NCBI GenBank assembly: GCA_020536535.1 | Contig: JAHLWZ010000048.1 | Location: forward strand, 23,163 to 56,654 | Length of the DNA: 33,492 nucleotides | Source of the DNA: Pelomyxa schiedti | Taxonomy: Eukaryota > Evosea > Pelobiontida > Pelomyxidae | Direction: 5' to 3' | Part shown: one piece after another, positions 19,323-30,900 of the stretch | How positions within the stretch are numbered: position 1 is the first letter of the stretch | How the letters are laid out: every line of letters starts with the position of its first letter | Program-made: the position numbers and the translations under genes | Notes under the pieces: generated by a model | What the model was told of the DNA's origin: nothing | The model's database searches: none | The model's input: only the letters and a program-made list of their open reading frames with translations

Positions 19323-19988
19323 CTAGAGGTGATACCAAGAACTTGGTTGTATGTGAAGCTGGTGTGCTGAGCCAGAATAGTGTCCATATTCATCCTTTAA
19401 TGTGACTGTAACTTGCACCACTTTGCTGGGCATTGGGGTGTTTGCTCCAATTGTAAAAGCATGGCCAATGTAACTCTTGGAACGTGCACTGCGTTCAAGC
19501 TCAGAGGTGCAGAGGAAAACTGAAAAAGGCCCTAGCTTCTTGCTATCTTTGTCAACATTGTAGGTGATCTGGAAATCCGCACTCTTGGCTTGGGCATAAA
19601 GCTTCCTCTTAGCAATAGATAAATAGGCTGCCACTGTCCTTTCTTTTCTGTCCACTGTTACAAGCACCTTGAAGTCCATGCATGACGTAGCAATGGTGTC
19701 ACCGCCTGTAAGAGTCCACCATGCTCCAATGCCACAGTCCGTGGCTTGTGCGGTGAAGGTGATCTTTTCGCATCCATGAACTGAAAAATAGAAGTTATGT
19801 TTGTACAAAAAAAAAGGAAAGGAGTCTACCTGTCCGAACAGCGTTCCAGAACTGGAGGCAGACCGCACGAGTGGCAGAAACAGATTCCGATGGCAAAAAG
19901 CCAACGATATGTGATAAAACCGAAATTGGCAAGTCTGAGATGTGTTTCCCTTAGGAAAGTCAATCAACAAGATAAATTTGGCATGCAC
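19323..19988 (-). CDS. Unrecognised protein, at least two exons
   Basis: The downstream exon ends at 19323 and reads HGCEKITFTAQATDCGIGAW, WTLTGGDTIATSCMDFKVLV and VTVDRKERTVAAYLSIAKRK, closing with SAHQLHIQPSSWYHL. A 49-nt GT-AG intron (about 19829-19781) joins it, with the correct phase, to an upstream frame reading SESVSATRAVCLQFWNAVRT. That frame looks better than the longer reading through the intron. The start codon was not resolved. One possibility is a very short first exon ending ATG near 19990, followed by an intron, but the phases do not settle it. The C-terminal half alternates beta-strand-like segments (FKVLVTVD, FQITYNVD, VVQVTVTLKDEYG), suggesting a beta-sandwich. I know no family for it. 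Confidence 0.5.
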   Translation of the reverse strand: MHAKFILLIDFPKGNTSQTCQFRFYHISLAFCHRNLFLPLVRSASSSGTLFGQVDSFPFFLYKHNFYFSVHGCEKITFTAQATDCGIGAWWTLTGGDTIATSCMDFKVLVTVDRKERTVAAYLSIAKRKLYAQAKSADFQITYNVDKDSKKLGPFSVFLCTSELERSARSKSYIGHAFTIGANTPMPSKVVQVTVTLKDEYGHYSGSAHQLHIQPSSWYHL

Positions 19989-20000
19989 GCACCATGGTAA

Positions 20001-20427
20001 ATTGAGATCCCCCTGAATTCACTCTGTAATATATACATCAGGAGTTCTCTTGGGTAAATGAGCTGTAATTTTCGCAAGTCAGAGATTAGAGTGACAGGAA
20101 CAAGAACGCACTCCCTGTTCTCCTGAGTATTCCATTAAGTTGAGTGCCTGAAGATGGTTTAACGAACTCTAAGGACGGAATCAGACCCTCTGGCTGTATT
20201 AATTGACAAGTGACACACCACCAAATTCGAATCTATTTCAGCTGTCATTTGAGCAATCCTTTTGTCAAGCAGAGAGTGGCCGACCAAAATGTGAACGGTA
20301 GTAATCACATTTTGTTTTTTCATAGAAAAGTGGCTGGTAGGAAGTTCGAAATAAGTTGTTTGTAGACTACTCAGTGTGGTGATGATTACATTTCCTTTTT
20401 GTTTAGGGTTGGTTGGCGGGGCGGCCC
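20001..20427. other. Intergenic region without recognisable genes
   Basis: It lies between the 5' end of the unknown 19323-19988 gene and the stop of the first MFS gene, both on the minus strand. I see no coding frame, RNA gene or repeat. It presumably carries the upstream region of the unknown gene. Confidence 0.5.
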
Positions 20428-23400
20428 CTATTGGTTTTGGTTTGTGAGTGGCTGTTGCTCCGATGGTTGCTCCTCCTGGTAGCCGCCACTGCCACTGCCA
20501 CTGCCATCCCCGTCGCCGTCGCCGGCAGCCTCGTCGTAGTATTCCGTAGTGTCAGCAGCCGTGCCGCCGCCGTCGCCGCTGTTGAATGTTGTGTTGTACT
20601 CTGTGTCCGCCGCGTTGGAGTCGACGCTGGTGTCATCGTCCTCGCCTCCTCCGAGCTCAATGCTGCCGGTGGATTCTGACACGTAGTTCTCGCTGAGCTT
20701 GTCATACTTCCGGGCCCTGATCTTTTCTCGGCAGGATTCGCAGGTCTGCAGCTGGCCTGGAAGTGCGAGGGAGGCAAGGAATGCCACGCTAAGAATAACG
20801 GCAGCCAGGCCCCACGCTATCATGTATCCTTTCTCGGCAGCCCACTCCTTGTTTCCACCGGGTTAGGAGTTTTGTGAAAGGAAATTACGGGGGGGTTTAT
20901 GGTTAGTACCTCAGGTGCAGTGCTACTACTGCCGGAGATACTTTTGCTGATACTGATAATGCTAGACAGGAGTCCGCTGCTCATACTTGTGCTTGTACTG
21001 TTGGTGGATGAGCCACTGGTATCCACAAACACCCCGGAGACAATAGGTCCCATTGATCCTCCCACTATTCTGAACAAGGTATTTACAGCTTGTATATGTG
21101 AGGTGCAACAGTATTGTCTGGAAAGAGTTTTCACATACCAGCTGCAGAAGCAAAGAATTCCAGTGGGACAGATCCGGCCATTATAACCATCACCATAGAA
21201 ACTGATCCGCACATCGCGGCTCCACCCAAGGTCTGAAGGAAAACAACTTCAAAAACGGTACTATGGTAGAGCGTAGCTAGAACAAATGCGATGGCAGAAA
21301 ATCCAAGGGACATTGTAATAACATTAGCTGCTCCTAAGTGAATGTGAATCGAATGAACGGCTGCGTAAAGGGTTTGTGTCGTAAAAACCTATTTTTCGGG
21401 CAAGGATAGCATTGATGGGGGCCACAATCAAACCAGGTAGCGAAGAAGGAAATAGGATTAAACCTATCTGTAATGTACTTGTATAACCAAAGGGGCCATC
21501 AGGATCGGAGAGAAAGAATGGTGCTGTCTAAATAAAACTTGTTCCTTAGAGTACTAAAGGAAAAACAGTAACGCACAGAAGAGAGGGCAAACATCGCATA
21601 GCCAGTAGAAAAAGCAGCAATATTAAGAATGCACACAGTTCTGTTCTTCATGATTTGTGGAGGGAAAAGAGCATCGTTTTTATAGTGTAGTTCCCAGAGC
21701 ACATATCCCGCCAACGCAAAGGGACATATGCATAAAAGGGTAAGTGGAGCCGGTTTCACCCACCCCTGGAGGTACTAGTTAGGTGCAGGCTGAAATTGGA
21801 GGGGGAAAACCTCTTCACCAAGTGTGATTCCAAGCAGAAATGTTGATATCGAAATGGAAAGGAAAATACATCCCAGGACATCAATCTTTTTACCCTTTTT
21901 CTTTGCTGGAGTTGCAGGGTCTTTTGCTGAAGTTATCATAAAGCAGAGACCACCAATCACTACAATGGGTCCTACAATCCAAAATAAGCATGCCCACGAA
22001 ACATCTTCTCCGTTGTATGTAAAGTGTATCCCAGCGAGTGCAGCCCCACCCCCAAGAAGTCCAATGGAGGATCCAATGGAAAATAAAGCACTGACAAACC
22101 CCAACTTAAACGGATGAATAGTGCGCAAAAATGAGATCTTTGAGTACCGTTGGGGTCATAAACTTAACGGGAAATGAGGCTTTTATCAATGTAAAACATA
22201 GGGTGAATATGCCCTGAAAGGATAAGCACTACGTCACATGATTGATGAAGGCACACCATTCCAATCCCCTGTATACCTCGCATTGTAATCAAGACAGCAA
22301 TGTTGGGCGATAAAAAAGAGAGGCCACAGCCAATGATGCCTAAAAGAGGAAAGAGAAGTTGGAGGCTTGTGGAGAGACGAATTGGTGGTACCAAAACAGT
22401 AAACGCCGAGGCAAATTGCCATAGGAAGTTGCAGACCCATTCTCCCCGACATAGCACTGAAAATGGGTGTTGAAAGCCCTAATAAAGGTTATGAATAAGA
22501 TTAGGTGCCGAGGTCAACCTCCTGTAATAAGGTAGATAGAAACTACCCAGGGAACCCATTCCTTCTGATCAGGATAATTTTGTTCGATAACGTTCAGGGC
22601 AGGAATCTGTGGTGAATAAGTATACAAACAATAAGAACAGAAACGCATACGATCATGACTTCAATAAAACTAACAGAGAGAGACAACAAGGTCATCTCTA
22701 GAAATAAAAAGAGGTGGATCAGCTTAATTTCTTTATGTACGTGTCCATCACTGTCCGAGGGTTCTGGTTTATTGAGCCTGAGGGAGGCACTTGTGTTAAT
22801 TTCCGCCGTGAGTGGCTTCACTTCATCACTCTGGTCGGTGGGCGGAATATCAACATCATCATACACCATGCTCGTGTTGTGAAACATCGGGGCTGGGGTG
22901 ATAACCCTGGCAAAAAAAGCAGTAGTGGTATCCTCAGACAGAACCCCGCCACGAGAAGCACTCCTGACAGGAATAGGCGCCGTAAAAGACCTCACGATGG
23001 GATTCTGAAGCAGGAACGGCGGCGGCGGCGTCCTCGCCGGCGGCGGCAGCAGCAGCGTCGGCGGCGTGCTCGGCCCCCCGCCCACTGTGGGCTTGACATT
23101 CGGCGATTTCTTGGGAGCCATCGGAGGCGTCGTCGGCGGCGTCTTGGTCGTGGTGTACTTGGCCGACGAGGACGCGGTGGCGGCGCCCATGGCAGACCGC
23201 TTCGCCAAGTGCGTCGGCAGCTGCACGGCCCCCGCCGACTGCTTCAATATCGAGTGCGTTGGTTTCGCAGCAGGCGGCGGGGCGGCGGCCGAAGCGCCGT
23301 GAGCGTCGGCGCCCTCGTCCCCGTCCCCGGCGAGAATGCCGGTGCCCGTGAAGCTCTTGGAGCGCAGCATGCTGCGCCTTCGGGAGGGCGAAGGGGGCAG

Positions 23401-23667
23401 CTTGTGGGCGACCGGCGCCGCGATGGTGATGTCCTCCATCGTCGTCATTGTGGGACCGGCGGCCGTTGACGAGAGGGTCGCGGGATCTCGGTCGGCGGGG
23501 TCGGGGCTGGGCTCCACGATGCGGACGCGGCGCTGCGTCCGTTTTTCGTTGCGTACGAGCGGCTGTTTTTCATCGCTGGACGACGATGACGACGACGAGG
23601 ACGAGCGTTTGGCGTCGGGCCGTGGGGGCGACCGCTCTTGTACGATCTCTACCTTGACTTTCTTCAT
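20428..23667 (-). CDS. MFS transporter, DHA2 (drug:H+ antiporter)-like, copy 1
   Basis: A multi-exon membrane transporter. The ATG at 23667 begins MKKVKVEIVQERSPPRPDAK. It is followed by a long disordered Ser/Pro/Ala/Gly-rich cytosolic head of about 290 residues before the first helix (FLFLEMTLLSLSVSFIEVMI). Family landmarks are the early loop with EWVPWVVSIYLITGG, GLSFLSPNIAVLITMRGIQG (motif near TM4) and LGFVSALFSIGSSIGLLGGG (antiporter motif C-like, TM5). Later helices read LTLLCICPFALAGYVLWELH and IMAGSVPLEFFASAAGM. A long Ser/Thr-rich extracytosolic loop (about 20880-21050) precedes the last helix, AWGLAAVILSVAFLASLALP. The acidic, Gly/Asp-rich tail ends QQPLTNQNQ. Introns are short. The likely role is proton-coupled export of small molecules; the substrate is unknown. 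It is a tandem duplicate of the next gene. Confidence 0.82.
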
Positions 23668-24015
23668 GTGGATCTCACGACCAAGCGACACGCGCGGTAG
23701 TTGGTCACTACGCGAGATCCCCGAATTAAAAAAAATAATCAGAAATTTCTGCTGTTCTCGGGTTTCGCGTTACATTCGTTCAGTTCCTTCTTTTGAGCTT
23801 TCGTTTTTCACACAGACTTCCGCTACTTCCTTAGAAGGGGAACAGTGCGAGCCCAACTTGGTCTTTCGTTACTGTCAGCTGCTATTTTGGCGTTTTTTTG
23901 AACATAGATCCGTGCTAGACTACGTTGAGTTTGTTTTTGTCACAATGGTGGGTGGTGATTCATTTGTTTGGGCTCTGTGGTTTATAAGATTAGGTGTTGG
24001 ATTTATCTTTTGGGG
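23668..24015. other. Intergenic region between the two MFS genes
   Basis: No coding frame is supported here. The plus-strand frame crossing it is antisense to the disordered head of copy 1 and has no conserved feature. It should contain the promoter of MFS copy 1 and the 3' end of copy 2. An oligo-A tract (about 23729-23737) is the only notable feature. Confidence 0.5.
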
Positions 24016-26395
24016 TCAAGAAAGAAGCGAAGAGCTCTCGTCGGGGTGCTTTTTGCTGTCAGTGATGGGCACACCCTCGTCAGGTGACGGTGACTTGGAA
24101 GTGCCGGCTTGGCGGTGGTGATGGTGGTGCTTGTGGTGCTTCTTGTATAGAATACCGCATATCTTGCACTGTCCCGGCAGGAACAGAGAGCAAAGGAACC
24201 CAAATAACATCACTATGCAGCCAATAAGCCAGGCCGTCTGATAGTCTTTGATTCCGGCCCACTCCTGATAAAGTATTAGGCACCGGAAAAAGGTTATCTA
24301 CACATACCGAGGATGCTGCTGGACTACTAGTAGAGACGCTTGAGAGTGAACTCGTCAGCGCGGTAGAAGATTGGTTTGTGACATTGTATATTGGTGTGTA
24401 GTCATTCATATCATCAAGGATGAATATATTTGAGATTACGGGGCCGATAGCACCCCCTGAAATACGGAAAAGGGTGTTCACAGCTAGAGATGGTGAGAAT
24501 GGAACGCGGCAGATGATATTAAGTACCAGCAGCAGTAGCAAAGTAATTCAGCTCGACTGCGGCGGACAAAACAACTACAAGCAACGACATAACCCCAGCT
24601 ATGCCTACCCCAGAAAGAATTTGTATGAGCACGATTTGGGCAACCGTCTCATAGAAGTAAATTTGTAGAAGGAATGTGACAGCCATAATTAGCATTGCAA
24701 AAGAAATTATGTTCGCCGCCCCTAGTAAGTGTAAATTGCAATTTCAGTAAAGGGGTTGTACCAATTTTTTTCGATAGCATAGCTGTAAATGGCGAAACGA
24801 GCAGACCAGGTATTGACGAAGGGAACAATATAAGGCCGATATCAAGGGTACTAGTGTATTTGAATGGCCCATCGGGATCGCTCAGGAAGAAAGGAAGAGT
24901 CTTAGAGCACGTAAGTGAGTGTAGGGAGAAAGGAAGATAACGAGAGACCTGAAATAGTGCAAACATCCCATATCCTGTGGTGAGGGCAACAAGATTCATA
25001 AGAATTACAGTTCGATTGAGCATTAACTTGGTAGGGAATAGTGCGTCCTCCTTCATTCTTATCTCCCACAACACAAACAAAACGAGAAAAACAGGAGTCA
25101 AGCAGAGAAGAATAATTGGCGTTGGGTCACTCCACCCCTTTTCCATTGTCAGATTGTCAAAAAAACCTTATGTTTTTACCTGCTCACCAAGTGTAACTCC
25201 AACCAAGAACGTACCAATCACAAAACAAAGGAGAATACCACCTGTGATCAGATCAGGACAAAGTTAGAAGAAGCTACCAAAGATTCGCACCGATAAAGTC
25301 AATTCGCCTTTGTGTTCGTGCTTTGAGGCTTGCCGGTTCTTCCGTAGTGATCATAAATGCTATGACTATAAGTATAACTACAGGTCCTGTGATCCAAAAC
25401 AGAGTTGCCCATGACATATTTTCACCGTCATATGTGAAGTGTATCCCTTCTAAAGCTGCCCCACCACCAAGAAGGCCGACAGCTGAACCAACTGCAAACA
25501 TGGAGCTTACAATTCCAAGCTTCATTTATTTGAAGGTAAGACTAAATCAAGATAAAAACGGCCATACTGTTGGACCCATGATCTTGGGTGGGAATGAGGC
25601 TTTGATTATAGTAAAGCAAAGAGTAAAAGAACCCTGACTAACGTTCACTGAAAGTCGAATGATATTTAGTATGTACCATTCCAAATCCTTGGAGTCCTCT
25701 TAATAAAATAAGAGCTACAATATTTGGCGACAAAAAGGATAAGCCACAGCCTATGACACCTGGCATATGGTTAAAATTGTCTGGACAAAACAGGTAATAC
25801 CAGCAATATAGAAACTTAGGCAAGTGGCAACTGTTTTTTTTACGCCAAGTTTGGTTGTTGACATCGCACTAAACATGGGTGTCGATATTCCTTTATTTTA
25901 TTGAGACCCTAATTTAATAAAGGCAAGATTACCTCCAGTAATTAAATATGCGGACAATACCCACGGAACCCATTGTATTTGCTCCATATAAGCGGTTCCA
26001 ATCATGCTCAACGCAGGTACCTATCAGTCAATATCCGGTGTTACCCAACGTGAAGGTATTAGTGAAACGGGAGATACCAACATTACTTCAATGAACATAA
26101 CCGACAGAGTAAGAATGGTCATTTCCAGGATCAAGAAGAACAGAGTGAGCTTTCTCTTTGTAGTCAAAGGAGGAAGCGTTGCTGCGATAGCGTTGCCATC
26201 AGCACCCCACTTTTCTTCCTGTTTTTTCTGCTTGCTTCTGCTGCTGCGGTGGCTCTTGTGGGAATTCTTCCCATCAGTTGGCGCAATTACAGCGCCTTCA
26301 GTACCGGGTGAGAGATGCTGTTCCTCTTCGTCATGGCCAGGTGGTTGCGACGACAGATCGTCGAGGTTGACGCCTTCGTGGTGAGATGCCTTCAT
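24016..26395 (-). CDS. MFS transporter, DHA2-like, copy 2, with His-rich tail
   Basis: Starts MKASHHEGVNLDDLSSQPPG at 26395 and stops at 24016. It is organised like copy 1 but with a head of only about 80 residues before TM1 (LTLFFLILEMTILTLSVMFI). Shared landmarks are the loop with WVPWVLSAYLI, GLSFLSPNIVALILLRGLQG, LGIVSSMFAVGSAVGLLGGG, LEGIHFTYDGENMSWATLFW, IRMKEDALFPTKLMLNRTV, DGPFKYTSTLDIGLILFPSS and NTLFRISGGAIGPVISNIFI. The last helix (MLFGFLCSLFLPGQCKICGI) is followed by the tail YKKHHKHHHHHRQ and ends ESSSLLS. The His cluster might bind metal or sense pH (inference). Introns are numerous and short. Duplication with copy 1 is old: the cores align throughout, while heads and tails share nothing. 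Confidence 0.82.
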
Positions 26396-26995
26396 AGTTG
26401 GGGCAGCGGAGAATTAAATGGCAAAAATGGTGAAATAGTGACAGAATATGAAGTGACGTAGGGACGCAGGGAACTCAGATCAAAACGCCCCGTCCCTTTG
26501 TCCGTAATAATTATTCTAAGATTTCCAAACCTTCGTTCACGTAACAAGAGTGTTGATCCAATTGGGGAATTCCCCAAGCCTCCCCTGTTAGCCTATAATT
26601 CTGCCCGGCACTCGCAGAGTCTACTACCGTTGGATGTGCACACTCACCAACATCTTCCTGAGTGGTGACTTACACGAGATCTTCTTGTTGTTCTTGTGTG
26701 GTTTGATTTTAGATCAGTCTGCGAAGACGCTTAGTTGCGGCGAGTGACGCTTCGAAGTCGTTGGTGGTAGCGACGATTTCCTTAAATTCAAATACCAAAT
26801 GCGTGCAGAATTGGAATGAACGCAATTTTCAAGATGCCAATCAATCAGCCGACCACACAACGTAATTTCACTAATAACACACAAATAATACGATCACTGC
26901 CGCATACGACAGTGCCACCCATAGAAACGATACTTCCAAGATCTTCCTGCTGTGTTGTGCAGAGGTAGAAAACAACCAACGCGCCCTATAAAAGA
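26396..26995. promoter_or_regulatory. Divergent intergenic region (MFS copy 2 / 179-residue gene)
   Basis: A 600-base non-coding stretch between two divergently transcribed genes, so both promoters should lie here. No convincing coding frame or repeat was seen. A TATAAAAG sequence (26987-26994) sits at the right end and is listed separately. Confidence 0.5.
26987..26994 (+). promoter_or_regulatory. TATA-box-like TATAAAAG, one base before an ATG
   Basis: The sequence TATAAAAG ends at 26994 and the ATG of the next gene is at 26996. If it works as a TATA box, transcription would start downstream of that ATG and translation would begin at the in-frame ATG at 27086 instead. It may equally be a chance match. 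Confidence 0.3.
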
Positions 26996-27674
26996 ATGTC
27001 GGCACGAGTCACTACTACCGCATCTCCCACAATCGCGATAGCGGCGCGACCGAGCCTTCAGCACCAGCCGCGATACGTGGTTTCCATGAGCATGCCTGTC
27101 GACACCGGGAAAATGTCCTACGACGCTCTAAAGGTTTCGGTTTGATGATTTCATTCTCCATTAACCACAACAACACCTAACATTGAGTACTAAGTTCATT
27201 ACAGAGAAAGTTCTTTGATATCATTAGACTGGATGTTGCACAACCACCGGCCGTCGCAATCAAAGGCAGGACAGTTATATCAACGAACCCAACCGGGATG
27301 ATTCCCGTCACGCTGCCTTCTGACCCTGAACCTCGCTGTCTGTCTCTATCAGCGTCCATCCCCATCACAAGGAGTTGTGGGAGGGCCTCTGATGGTGTGT
27401 TTGTGATGGATGAATTGGACACCGAACCCACTGCCAGTAGTGGTGGCGAAATGGTGCCCAGAACCCGGAGTGATTCAGAGAGTGACTCTGACACAGATGA
27501 AAACAACCAGGTATCCCCCACTTCCACTTCAACTTTACCTATTCACTGGTGATACTCTCCACACGCACACACAAACAGGCTTTCATACCTCCACATCTAC
27601 TTGTGCAAACAAGCCCTGGCTCCACACCACCATTCTCTCTACCAGCAAGGCGCCTGTTCAACAACCTCACCTGA
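26996..27674 (+). CDS. Small hypothetical protein, three exons
   Basis: The exons are 26996-27133, 27205-27510 and 27579-27674, with GT-AG introns of 71 and 68 nt. All junctions are phase 0, and the product is 179 residues. The N-terminus (MSARVTTTASPTIAIAARPS) is followed by QRKFFDIIRLDVAQPP-like segments: the second exon opens RKFFDIIRLDVAQPPAVAIK and continues ISTNPTGMIPVTLPSDPEP, RSCGRASDGVFVMDELDTEP. An acidic Ser/Asp run (TRSDSESDSDTDENNQ) comes next, and the third exon reads AFIPPHLLVQTSPGSTPPFS and ends RRLFNNLT. The continuous frame through all three exons supports a real gene. The protein is mostly disordered, with possible phosphorylation sites in the acidic run. If the TATAAAAG at 26987 is real, the start would be the ATG at 27086 (149 residues). 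I do not recognise a family. Confidence 0.6.
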
Positions 27675-27989
27675 TCAACACCCACGCAAGCACACACATC
27701 ACAAACCTCCTCGCCTTTCGCAAAAAATCGGGAATACTTTTGGTCGGCGAACATTTCAGAGACACGTAAAATCAAGAAGGGCAACGACCATCGCAGTTGC
27801 GTGTACTTCTTGAAAGGAAAACGTCGGCGAACGTTTTTGATTCAGTGATTTTCGGAGCTTCCGTTCGTTTTTTGTTCAAAAAAAAAAAAGAAAAGGCAAC
27901 GCTCAGAGCGAAGATCTCGGCCACGAACGAACCACAACAAATAGTGCCGACACAGAGTGTGACAAATACAAAAGAAACAAAGGCAGCAC
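27675..27989. other. Intergenic region upstream of the NRPS gene
   Basis: The stretch between two plus-strand genes shows no supported coding frame. It holds two copies of tcggcgaac (near 27743 and 27825), which may be chance, and an oligo-A run at about 27880. It should include the NRPS promoter. Confidence 0.45.
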
Positions 27990-30900
27990 ATGTTGTGGTT
28001 TTTCTGCCGTCGGGCGTTTGATCCCGTCAAGTTTTTGACGGGCGTGCTTGAAGTTCAAGATCTTCAAGTTTGCGAGCAGTCGCTCGACGACACCAAGGGC
28101 ACCGAGGCGTGGTGGCGCGCCCGTGAAATTACCCTCCAGCTCGTTGCCTCAAAATTGGGGTATGTGTAGTCCGCCTTGTTTCTTTTTGGTTTTTTCCCCC
28201 TCCCCCCCGTCGTTTGTCTCAATTTTTCTATCGATTTCTTTTTAAACTTTAAATAATAAAATTGGGGTGTTTAAATACCCCGTTCTTTAGTTCTCCTCCG
28301 TCTTTACGCAATTCTTCCGATTTTTTTTTACTTGATTTTAATAAATCTTTTAAGTTCTAACGCTTTGTAATCCAGAAACAGAGCTGGCGGTCTGCAAGAC
28401 CCTCATTTATGGAAATATAACCTGAAAGATGAGTGGTCTCTTGTTGCATTTTACTTGCCGTATGAAGGAATGACTCCGGCTGACCAGCAGCGTGTTGTAA
28501 TAGATCTCGTGAAAGCTGCTGGCTGTTTTATACATACTATGCTTTCTCCGATGCGTTTCACACCAACAACAGTACCTTTGACAGCCACCAAAATCGGTAT
28601 TGAAGTCTCACTTTCTCAACTACTTTCTTATTCCTTGCAGGAACTGAAGTCCGAGAGTCCCTCAACCTTCCTGAAAGTCCCATTGTCCGTGACAATTCTT
28701 TTCTCATCTGGTACTCTCCACTTGAACTGGAAGGCTCGGGAAAAGCCGTGTCTTATATGCCTGGACGAATAGGTTTGAATAAAATGCGCTGCTACTCCAA
28801 AGCCTTGAATGTTGCTGGGTCCCGCAAGCTTTTTACAAAGATTCCTCTGAGGCTAGAAGTTTCTCCTCTGGTATTTTTTGGAGCTCTCTTTCATAAGGCC
28901 ATTGTATCCATCACTGGGCATTCCCATCCAATCTGGCATCCTTGTACAGTGCTCAAGAAGAAAGACCCTTCAGAGCCAACAAAACCGTTCGCTTATGCAC
29001 CTTTCTTTGAACCCAAAGATGGCTATGGCGAATTTGGTTTGGATTTCCAAAAGCTTGTTTCACATTTCCATAGTCAACACTGTCATTATAGGCAAGTCCT
29101 AACGGACTCTCTCGACACCCCAACGTCAACTTCTTCTGAGGATGACCCATTCATTTTCTGCAGTGATTATGTTGCTCACAATGGCTCAGTTCTCCTCATT
29201 GTAAACGACCATATATCTTGCCCACAGGCATATTTTGAAGATGATGCTGCAAGTATCTTAGCTCGTGGTGAACACCCATTTGCACTCACACTTATTGTCA
29301 CGCGACATTCAAAGGATAATTACATCACAATCTCTTGTCTGAACTCCAAGTACACCTGTTCTCCCGTGCAGATAAATGACTTGTGCGAAAATCTTTCCGT
29401 TCTGGCACAAAGAATTATCAACGATTCCACTCTACGCCTCCAGACCACGGCATTACCTTGTCTCCCTTCCAACATTCACTTGTATGCAGCAATGAAGTGG
29501 AACTCCGATGCCAATCGAGTCAGCCATCAAGGCCCTTTTTGGCACAACAGACCCCTGACTCCAACAGAAGAGTTTATGTGGAAAGATTGGCAAAACAACT
29601 CGCGGTCATTGCAGAAGAAAATCGGCTCGTATTGTATCTGGCCATCTGCTAAACAATTCCGGACGAAAGTCCTGCACCAGTGGATGAACGCCGTATTTCT
29701 TTGTAAAATAGTATTCCCTTGCTCAACCAAGAAATCAGGTGGACTACGTCGGAGCTGTGTCAGCTAAATACATCCCTGATGAACCGGCGAACTCTGTGTC
29801 ATATTTTGACATTACCCGTGCAAAATGGATTGTGCCACAAATACCTGGATTCCGTGATGCCGACGCTAAAACGAGAGACAGCTGGTTCCTCCAAGTCTAC
29901 AATATGCGCTCAATCAACTCACTTGCCGGAAGCCGTCCTTATTTCAAGTCAGACAGAGCCTCAGAATTCGTAAATGAGGCAATGCTTCAGCCCATGAATT
30001 TACGATCTCCAACAGGAGAATACCGCTGGGCAGTAAAACTTGGAAAAAACAGGTATAGTACTGCCGGGAGCGGACATCACGTGTGGCTGGATGCCCTTGG
30101 TGGTGCTATTGAACTTGATATTTTGTTTGACTCTTGGTTCTTTCCCTATTGGTCAGTTGCAAAATATACTTCACTCTTTCAACTTGGCCGGTTTCCTCCA
30201 TTTTCACAGTATCATGACGCCGTCAAACGTTTTTACACACCTTCCACGATTACCACTCGACATCAATACTGGGAAGACACAATAAAACGGTATTCCTTGA
30301 TTGGAAAGAGTTCAGTTATTTGGCCCTGGAGCAGCAACTCCGAAATCCCTTGGAAGAAAGGAATACGTTCTGCTGTGTTTGAGGTGCCCTCTTCTGTTCT
30401 CATTTCATTACACACCCTCCGGCAGCAGGAGAACGCCACCCCTTTTCATCTTCTGGCATCTTTGCTGGTTTCCTTCTTATACACTCTTTCAAATCCGGAA
30501 ACACAAGGTCTGTGCATTTCTTATCCAGCTTCACTGCGCCCCACTCAGAATCAATATTGGTCCGGCACTCATGTCAACATGTTGCCTTTATTTGTGCAGT
30601 TGGAGAAAACTGTTACACTCAGGAACATTTTGCGAGCAGTCAAAACACAAAGGAATTCAGACAGGGACAACCAACAAACACTTTGGCCGGAAATTGTCCA
30701 ACTCATGAGCGAGCATGGCTTAGTTGTCCCCAACATAATGCTTGCTGATACCATTTTGAAACTTTATTCCCTTCATCCAACCATTTCCTCCCAGGTTCAA
30801 CTTTCGATACTCCACTCTCACAAAGATGTACTTTATGACTTGACGTTGCTATATGAATGGGCTCCAGATAAATCAAAGCTTGCCCTGAGGTGGGAATTCC

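Noticed and set aside
22714-24121. Long plus-strand frames (251 and 261 residues) across the MFS copy 1 head
   Set aside because: They are antisense to a GC-rich, low-complexity coding exon, very Arg-rich or without conserved features, and they disagree with the minus-strand gene supported by helices and motifs.
26396-26995. Bidirectional coding potential in the divergent intergenic region
   Set aside because: Only short frames without conserved features are present.
29482-29767. Continuation of the NRPS third exon as LTPTEEFMWKDWQNN and onward to a stop
   Set aside because: It looks a little like the start of a condensation domain but ends in a stop and cannot join in phase to the long downstream frame. 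Splicing 29481 to 29568 and 29628 to 29739 gives a continuous frame into the intact C domain.
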